Below are positions 57,785-64,000 of a DNA stretch of 64,000 nt, piece by piece. The notes under the pieces are model-generated. The model did not search any database, had not been told where the DNA came from, and was given only the letters and a program-made list of their open reading frames with translations. The DNA is from Thraustochytrium sp. TN22. Its lineage: Eukaryota; Sar; Bigyra; Thraustochytrida; Thraustochytriidae. Every line of letters begins with the position of its first letter. The stretch's first letter is position 1. The position numbers and the translations under genes are program-made. The stretch covers positions 1 through 64,000 of the forward strand of contig JABLUY010000204.1 of the NCBI GenBank assembly GCA_013306675.1, given 5' to 3'.

Positions 57785-60700
57785 TCAGTAACCCATCTGG
57801 CGGTTGTGAATGAGCGTGGCATAGGTGTCCTCCTCGTCGACGCCGGGCGCCGCAGGCGCAGTCGCGGCATCCTTCTCCGGCGCGGCCTTGCGGCCCTCCG
57901 GCTTGGCGACGCGCAGGAGCGAGTAGAGCTTGTCACGCTGCTCGCGCGCCTGGCGCACGGGCACCACGTCCCATCGCGTCTCGGCGATGAGGTCCTGCGC
58001 GTCGTCAAAGGCTTGATCCGGGTCAAAGTCCGCCTCGAGCTCGGGCCGGTGCGCGTCGGGCCGATCCAGCAGCTCCTGCTCGTGGATGGCAGCCTGCTGG
58101 CGCATGAAATCGAGAAAGTCGGTTTGCTGGCCGCCGGCCGCGGCCGGCGCCGCGGATGCGTCGTTGGCGGCGCCCGCGGCGACGGCCTCGAGCGCCTTCG
58201 CCGCCGAGGTGGCGTCGTTGCCCGGCCCGCAGACGGCGTCGCCACTCATAGCGAGCGCCCAGAGGTTGAAGTCCTTGGCGCAGCTCATGCGCACGCGCGG
58301 GAACTTGTGGCCGAGCAAAATGAGCACAGAGGAGAGCGCGACCGGGCGGATCGGGCCCTCGAAAGACGCCAGGTGAAAGAGCACGCTGCTGCAGTGCACG
58401 AGCTTGGTCACGTTCGCCGCGCCCTTGATCTCGTGCTTGATGGCGTCGTGCACGGCGAGCTGCCACGCGAGGCGCGGGTGGCGCGTGAAAGTGAACACCT
58501 GGGCGGCGAGCAATATGTCTAGCGTCTTGAGCGCCGGCACGATGACGCGATCCACATGCGCATTCTTCTCGATGAGGCGCAGAAGCGCCTTGGCGATGAC
58601 CGTGAGCTGCGTGAATCCGTTGGCCGCCTTGGTGGCCTTGCACCAGTCGAGGAGGGCGTCGGACGCGTTGCTGCTGACGCTCTCGGTGAGGTCACCGACG
58701 CTGAGGACCAGGCCGCCTAGCGCGGCGTCCACGTAGTCGCCTAGCGCCAGCAGCTTGGACACGCGCGGAAACGTGTAGGCCTCGACCTTCCAGTTGGCCT
58801 CCTTCACGGCGCCAGCGCGCTGGTCGAAAATGGCGCGCAGCGTGTCAACGTGCGAAATGGCGAGCGGGATACCAGCCTTGGCGCTGTCTGCGTCGCGTAG
58901 CAGCTCGACAAGCGCCTGGCCGGCGCTCTCGCGCACCTGGCCCATCTTCTCCGCGAGCTGCTTGACGATTGTGCACATGATGCGGTGCGTCGTGGCCTCG
59001 TCCAACACACGGTTGTACGAGGTCGCGGTGAAAGTCCCTAGCTCTGCGATGGGCTCTTGCTTGACCACGCTCTGGATGGCCCGGTTCCCGGCATCCTTGA
59101 GGAAGATGGCGCTCCGCTCCGCCTCGCCCGGGACCTGGAAGGGGGCGGGTGCGCTTGCGGCGCTCGCGGTGGTCGCCGCGGTGGCGGCCTCTTTCTCCTC
59201 CTTCTTCTCCTCATCGCCCGCCTTGGCGGCCGTGCTGGTAGCGCTGGCAGCCATGGCGTCCGCAGCGCGCACCTTGTGCAATGCGCCGCCCTCGAGCGCC
59301 TGCACCCAAAGCGCAGCGGCGCCCTCGGCGCAGCGGCGCAGCACGCGGACGCGTCCTAGGCCGGCGACGGTGACAATGGGCAAATCGTCAGCGGTGGCGC
59401 GGTCGCGCGTGAGCTGCAGCACCCGGCACGGGAAAGTGCGCGCGGCGGCGACAATACGGACGAGGCCTTCGATGGCGACGACGCGGACCCAGGAGCCCAC
59501 GTCGCCACGGTTGTCGGTCTCGTAGTCCTCGCAGGCCGCGAGCAGCGCGTCCGCGACCTCCTGGTAGAGCGCCTTGTCGAGCGGCATGGTGCGCAGCAAG
59601 CCGTCCGGCACGCCGGGGACCTCAACGCCGACGGTCTCGACGAGGCGTGCGAGCGAGACGACGGCGTTACGGCGCGTCTCGGCATCGCGCAGGTCGGCGT
59701 CGTCCTCGAGGCGGGAGGCGGTGGCCAGGCAGGTGACGACGCGCTGTAGGACGTCGCGCGAGGCGCCGAGCATGCGCGCGGGCAGTACGCCGAGGGCGAG
59801 TGCGCAGCCGCGGCGCACGGCCGGATTCGGGTCGGGCTGCTCCAGGCTCTGGCAGTAGCGCGCGACCAGGCGGTCAGTGACCTCCTGGCGCACGGGCGGT
59901 AGCATGTGCGGGAGCGCCGGGCGGCGCAGGCGCTCGACCGCGGGGCCCGCCGCGTCGGCTGATGGGACGTCGAATAGGGCGTCGGCGCCGTCGTCGGCGT
60001 CGGCGACCGGGCCAAAGCCCTCGTCCGCGAGCGCGGCGAGCGCGGCGATGGCGGCGTCCTTGACCTCGTCCTTGGGGTGCTTCATGGACTCCTCGATCGA
60101 CTCGAGCAGGCGGATCTGCGCGCGCCAGGACAGCTGGTGACCGGCGCGCGCCATGGCCTCGATGAGCTTGCAGGCGGCGACGCGGATCCACTCGCCGCCG
60201 CGGCCGCGGTACCAGCGGCCCTTTTCGATGCGCATGACGGTGTTGCGCACGTCGGCGCGCATCTCCTCCGACAGGCGGTAGGGCACCTTTCCGAGCGCCG
60301 CGACGATGGTAGAGGCCGCGAGGGTGGCACCGTGGCGCACGAGAACGTCCGGGCTGAGCGTCTTGGGCAGCAGGCTGCGCAGCACGGTGTTGGCCATGAA
60401 GTCCGGGTCGGAGGCCGTCAGGACGTGCAGCGCGTCGGCCGTCAGCACACGCAGCTGCAGATCCCAGTGTGCGAGCTTGCGATCGACGAGGTGCTCGATG
60501 AGCGGGCGGCGGTAGACGTCAAACTGCGCGACGAAAGGCGCGATCTCGAGGTAGGCGTTCTTGCGGATGCCGAGCGTGAAGTAGTCGGCGGCCGTGAGAA
60601 TCTCGATGCCGTGCGGGAAGTTTTCGTGGCCCTGGCGGCCGACGTTCTCCTGGAAGGCGGCCGAGGCGGCACGGCGGCAGTTGACCTCGCGGTCGAAGAC

Positions 60701-62395
60701 GGCCGTGACCATCATCTGCGGGCAGAGCTCCGAGACGTGCGGTGCCATGACGGTCGGCTCGTAGGCGCGTGCAAAGGCCCAGCACACATAGCAGGCGGCG
60801 TCGCGCACGTTGGCGCCCACCGAGTTGTGGCCGCGCCGCACGTCGTAGACGAGCGCTTGCACGACAAAGGGCACGACTGTGCCGAGGCGCTTCGGCAGGA
60901 GCAGACCGCGGCGTGCGAGCTCAGCGAGCGCCAGGCAGCCGCCGTGCCAGGCGGCGTCGCCCTCGGACGCGTCGAAGAGCTCGAGCACGAAGGCCACCAC
61001 ATCGTCGGCGAGGGATTCCGGCAGGCGGCCCGTGACGCGCCCGATGCCCTTGGCGGCCGACCACCGCACGATAGTATCGCGGTCGCGCAGGCCGCTGAGC
61101 AGCTTCTCAATGACGTCCTCCACCTCCTCGGGGATGTCGGCGTCCTCGTCCTCGTCCCCGGCGGCCTCGTTCTCAGCGGCGGCGGACGAGGAAGCAGACG
61201 CCGCGGCCTCGCCGGCGCTCGCGGACCCCAGATTCTGCAGGAGCGAGCGCTGACCGCGCTGGTACCGCCAGGACACGACGCGCGGTGGCAAGAAGTTGAG
61301 GCCGACGCGTTGCACGAGCTTGACCGAGAGCTTGCGCTCGAGCGCGCTCACCTGGCCGTCGCGGTCCGAGACCCGCAGCACGCGGCTGAAGATGACCGGG
61401 ATGTGTGAGAGCAGCTTCTCGCGGTGGCCGTGCTTGAAGATCTCCACGAGTGCGTGAAAGACGCCGGTGACCAGGAAGGAGTCCTCGCTGAGCGAGGCGT
61501 TGCGCTCGCGGCGGTCGCTCAGCTGCTCGAGCGTGTCGGCGGACCAATCCAGAAAGGCGGCCAGGTGCGCGTCCTCCATGTCGGGGCGCGTGAGCAGGCG
61601 CGCCAGGCAGATGGCGGCCGCCTCTCGTGTCGCGCCCGAGTCGTTCAAGAACCCCTTGCAAAGGTCGACCACCACGGCCACCAGGGAGCCCTGGGTGGCG
61701 CCCGTAGCGCCCAGCGAGGAGTCCACGGTCTCCAGGTCGAATGGGATGAGCACCAGCATGCTCAGCCACAGCAGTAGCGAGTAACGCGTCTCCCAGGTCG
61801 TGTAGTCCTTGGGGTCCTGGCACTGCAGGAGCCATAACGTTGGCTCAAGGTCCGCGACCTCGTGCGGCAGTTGCTTGACCACCGCCTTGTAGCCCCGCAC
61901 CTTGCACAGCAGGTACAGTGCCTTGAGCACGAGCTGCAGACCCGCATTCCGGTACACTTGGAACGGGAAGGACTGCACTGCGGCCTCGCCCTCGTCCAAC
62001 TGCTGCTGTTGTTGCTCCTGCTGCTGCTGCTGCTCCTGCTCCTGCTGCTGCTGCTGCTGCTCCCCCTGGAGCTGCAGGTCAGGCACGTCGCTGCGGTCCG
62101 CCTCGCGAAGCACCAGCACGCGCTTCACGGCGGCCATGATCTTGCCAACGAGCTCCTCCAGGTGCCTGTCCAGCAGGTGCGCCTGCTCCTGATACTTGTC
62201 CAGGATCTTCTGTACGCCCTCGAGCGCGCGCGCGGCTTCCGTCACGGCGACGGGCTCCGCGCCGCTGCCGGCCGGCGACACGGGTGCATCCCGTGCCTCG
62301 TGCCCGGCGTCCACGCTCGCGCAGACGCTGTCCAGCAGCCGCAGGCACTCCTCCTTGTCCTCGAAGAGGTCGCCTGCGGACTCCACCACGTTCAT
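57785..62395 (-). CDS. TBCD: Tubulin-folding cofactor D
   Basis: 1536 residues from the ATG at 62395, longer than the ~1200 of animal TBCD. The N-terminal region has a poly-Gln/Glu insert (about 110-135) absent from most homologues. The family core follows: K-V-R-G-Y-K-A-V-V-K-Q-L-P-H-E, then Y-T-T-W-E-T-R-Y-S-L-L-L-W-L-S and I-P-F-D-L. HEAT/ARM repeats run throughout (for example D-T-I-V-R-W-S-A-A-K-G-I-G-R, R-R-A-A-S-A-A-F-Q-E-N-V-G-R), and the TBCD C-terminal domain lies around 1000-1350. The last ~130 residues after A-M-S-G-D-A-V are an Ala-rich acidic extension. TBCD works with TBCE, TBCC and ARL2 in assembling alpha/beta-tubulin dimers, so the organism assembles microtubules by the usual route. 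Confidence 0.95.
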   Translation of the reverse strand: MNVVESAGDLFEDKEECLRLLDSVCASVDAGHEARDAPVSPAGSGAEPVAVTEAARALEGVQKILDKYQEQAHLLDRHLEELVGKIMAAVKRVLVLREADRSDVPDLQLQGEQQQQQQEQEQQQQQEQQQQQLDEGEAAVQSFPFQVYRNAGLQLVLKALYLLCKVRGYKAVVKQLPHEVADLEPTLWLLQCQDPKDYTTWETRYSLLLWLSMLVLIPFDLETVDSSLGATGATQGSLVAVVVDLCKGFLNDSGATREAAAICLARLLTRPDMEDAHLAAFLDWSADTLEQLSDRRERNASLSEDSFLVTGVFHALVEIFKHGHREKLLSHIPVIFSRVLRVSDRDGQVSALERKLSVKLVQRVGLNFLPPRVVSWRYQRGQRSLLQNLGSASAGEAAASASSSAAAENEAAGDEDEDADIPEEVEDVIEKLLSGLRDRDTIVRWSAAKGIGRVTGRLPESLADDVVAFVLELFDASEGDAAWHGGCLALAELARRGLLLPKRLGTVVPFVVQALVYDVRRGHNSVGANVRDAACYVCWAFARAYEPTVMAPHVSELCPQMMVTAVFDREVNCRRAASAAFQENVGRQGHENFPHGIEILTAADYFTLGIRKNAYLEIAPFVAQFDVYRRPLIEHLVDRKLAHWDLQLRVLTADALHVLTASDPDFMANTVLRSLLPKTLSPDVLVRHGATLAASTIVAALGKVPYRLSEEMRADVRNTVMRIEKGRWYRGRGGEWIRVAACKLIEAMARAGHQLSWRAQIRLLESIEESMKHPKDEVKDAAIAALAALADEGFGPVADADDGADALFDVPSADAAGPAVERLRRPALPHMLPPVRQEVTDRLVARYCQSLEQPDPNPAVRRGCALALGVLPARMLGASRDVLQRVVTCLATASRLEDDADLRDAETRRNAVVSLARLVETVGVEVPGVPDGLLRTMPLDKALYQEVADALLAACEDYETDNRGDVGSWVRVVAIEGLVRIVAAARTFPCRVLQLTRDRATADDLPIVTVAGLGRVRVLRRCAEGAAALWVQALEGGALHKVRAADAMAASATSTAAKAGDEEKKEEKEAATAATTASAASAPAPFQVPGEAERSAIFLKDAGNRAIQSVVKQEPIAELGTFTATSYNRVLDEATTHRIMCTIVKQLAEKMGQVRESAGQALVELLRDADSAKAGIPLAISHVDTLRAIFDQRAGAVKEANWKVEAYTFPRVSKLLALGDYVDAALGGLVLSVGDLTESVSSNASDALLDWCKATKAANGFTQLTVIAKALLRLIEKNAHVDRVIVPALKTLDILLAAQVFTFTRHPRLAWQLAVHDAIKHEIKGAANVTKLVHCSSVLFHLASFEGPIRPVALSSVLILLGHKFPRVRMSCAKDFNLWALAMSGDAVCGPGNDATSAAKALEAVAAGAANDASAAPAAAGGQQTDFLDFMRQQAAIHEQELLDRPDAHRPELEADFDPDQAFDDAQDLIAETRWDVVPVRQAREQRDKLYSLLRVAKPEGRKAAPEKDAATAPAAPGVDEEDTYATLIHNRQMGY

Positions 62396-63347
62396 CTTGG
62401 GTGCCGCTGCTGCAGGGCGCCCCGTGAGCGGGCGGGCGGGCGGGCGAGCAGGCTTGCGGGCGGGCGGGCGGGCGTGCTTGCGTGCCGCGCGGGGAACCCT
62501 GGCTCGCGAGCGACGACGGAGACCGCTCCGAGGCCGCCAGCGAGATCGAGGATGCCGCCGTCAACGGCCGCTGTCGCCGATGCCGCCGGCCGCCGCGGGC
62601 ACCTGGGTAGCGCGCGCGCGCGCGCGGGCGGGCGGGCGAGCGCGCGGGCGGGCGAGCGAGCGAGCGCCGACGGCCGCGCTGCTCCGCCGGCCGCGGACGT
62701 CCGGGCGGGTCGACGTCTGGGTCTGGGGCTCTGCCAGCGGGTCGTCAGTTTGGCAACCATCTTGAAAGGCTCCAAGTCCAAGTCCGAGTCCGGGTCAGGC
62801 ACTGCAAGCAGAGTGGCGTCATCCATCACCAGAAGAGAACTGCGGTGGCGGACGAGTCGCGGTCGCGGCGGCCAGGAGCACGAGGCAAGGCGCGGGGCTC
62901 CATGCCATGCACTTGAGAACATGAATGTACCGCCGAAGCGTTGCTCCGTGCTCAGAAGACGAAGATGGGCCCAGTGGCAGGCGCTCTAGCGAGCGAGCGA
63001 GCGAGCGAGCGAGATGCAGCAGACCGGTTCATCTTGTCCTCAAAGCCAAGGTGGCGTGAACGCAAAGGAAGACAGCCCATCTCTCTAGCTCTAAGAGGAT
63101 AAGTTAGCAGGGACGGCAAAAAAGAAGGGGGCAATCGGTGCAGGGAGGCAAAACATGCACACACGCACACATTCTGTGTCTGTGTGCAATGGCCAAGCAC
63201 GAAGAGGTTCGTCGCCAGAACAGTAAATGACGAGCGCCGATGCGAGCGTGGAGGCAGCCGACTGGCGGTAAGTCCAGCCGAAGCAGTCCGCACAGCTGGC
63301 GCGCGAGTCGCCGGAGCTCGGGAACTTGGTCGCAATGAGTGGAGTGT
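62396..63347. other. Intergenic region
   Basis: (GGGC)n-type repeats at 62425-62475 and 62610-62665, and (GCGA)n at 62990-63013. The remainder is non-repetitive and has no supported gene. Both flanking genes are on the minus strand, so this is TBCD's upstream region and the 3' flank of the next gene. Confidence 0.55.
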
Positions 63348-64000
63348 TTAGCGCTCGGCGGCCTCGTCCCACTTGCGAGCCAGGAGGGCGCAGGCGGCGG
63401 CGCGGTCGAAAGCGGAGGCAGGTTCCGCAGCAGCAGGCGCCTCCTGAGGGGCCTCGCACTTGGCCTCCTCGCACTTGGCCTCCTCCGTGTGGGCCAGGTT
63501 CGGCTCCGGCTTGTCGTCGCGCTTGGCCTCCTCTTCCTCGTGCTTGGCCTCGTCAGCGCGCTGCGCACGACCCCGGCGCTTGCGACGCGGCGCGTCCATC
63601 CAGCCTGCCTCGGAGGCGGCGGGCAGGTCCGCAACGCGGAGGCCAGTCTCGTACTCCCAGGCAGCGACGACGGCCTCATCCTGCAGGAGCGGGGCGCTAA
63701 ACTCGCTGGCCAGGTCGTGGTGGCTACGATCGGAGAGAGCCTCGGAGAGAGCCTCGGCCACGCGATCGCGGTCGTGGTCGTGGTCCTGGTCGTGGTCATG
63801 GTCATGATCCTCGTCGAGGTCACGGAAGTCCTCCATGGGGTCCGAGTGGTCGCTCTTCTTCTCGGAGAACTCGTCAAAGTCGGTGGACCCTTCGGTGGCA
63901 CTGCAGGTGTGGTCGTCAGAGACGGCGCCGCCTGCGGCGGCGTCCTTGTCACTGGAAGGCGAGCAGGAGTCCGCCTTGTGGGAAGGCACGTGCGACTGGT
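63348..64000 (-). CDS. Unknown acidic protein, 5' partial
   Basis: The minus-strand frame is open to the right edge and has no ATG before the acidic repeat, so the start is outside the window. About 217 residues are visible. A Ser/Asp-rich part is followed by an Asp-His repeat (D-E-D-H-D-H-D-H-D-Q-D-H-D-H-D-R), which could bind metal ions or simply reflect the underlying GTGGTC repeat. A short structured part follows (V-V-A-A-W-E-Y-E-T-G-L-R-V-A-D-L), then a basic P-R-R-K-R-R-G-R, Glu/Lys/Ala repeats (E-E-A-K-C-E) and a final helix F-D-R-A-A-A-C-A-L-L. No family is recognised. Confidence 0.55.
   Translation of the reverse strand, partial: QSHVPSHKADSCSPSSDKDAAAGGAVSDDHTCSATEGSTDFDEFSEKKSDHSDPMEDFRDLDEDHDHDHDQDHDHDRDRVAEALSEALSDRSHHDLASEFSAPLLQDEAVVAAWEYETGLRVADLPAASEAGWMDAPRRKRRGRAQRADEAKHEEEEAKRDDKPEPNLAHTEEAKCEEAKCEAPQEAPAAAEPASAFDRAAACALLARKWDEAAER

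Overview
The window looks like nuclear DNA of a unicellular eukaryote. Coding regions are long, strongly GC-rich and mostly intronless. The gene set is purely eukaryotic: SERCA, ESCRT-III CHMP3, tubulin cofactor D, a MyTH4-FERM myosin, Enhancer of polycomb, COQ8, an F-box protein and 5S rRNA. Three genes contain clear GT-AG introns. An intron-poor, GC-rich protist such as a thraustochytrid-like stramenopile or a haptophyte would fit, but nothing seen here fixes the lineage.

Layout, left to right: a HET-like/TPR receptor-type protein open at the left edge (+); an FBXO3-type F-box/ApaG protein (+); an unknown membrane protein (-); five 5S rRNA genes on the minus strand, four of them in a 332-336 bp tandem array (7.6-9.1 kb); a FAAL-carrier-protein synthetase fused to a poly-lysine-synthase-like membrane domain (+), followed by a decayed copy of its own 3' end; a MyTH4-FERM myosin (+); decayed repeats derived from the end of a polyQ protein (-); a small secreted Cys-rich protein (-); an SMP-30-like propeller (-); SERCA (+); a Ser/Arg-rich Tudor/ankyrin protein (-); CHMP3 (+); an O-fucosyltransferase-like type II membrane enzyme (-); a seven-exon LRR gene (+); a DEK-C protein with one intron (+); COQ8 (+); a giant soluble-adenylyl-cyclase/phosphodiesterase fusion (-); Enhancer of polycomb with one intron (+); TBCD (-); and an acidic protein open at the right edge (-).

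There is no operon logic, and neighbours share no pathway. Intergenic DNA holds short tandem repeats, local duplications, and two recurring short motifs (AGCTAGC and GCCAGTG) that may belong to promoters. The most unusual items are the FAAL-Pls fusion, the cyclase-phosphodiesterase fusion, the one-repeat-per-exon LRR gene, the 5S array, and the repeated duplication of coding 3' ends. No viral or LTR-type element was recognised.
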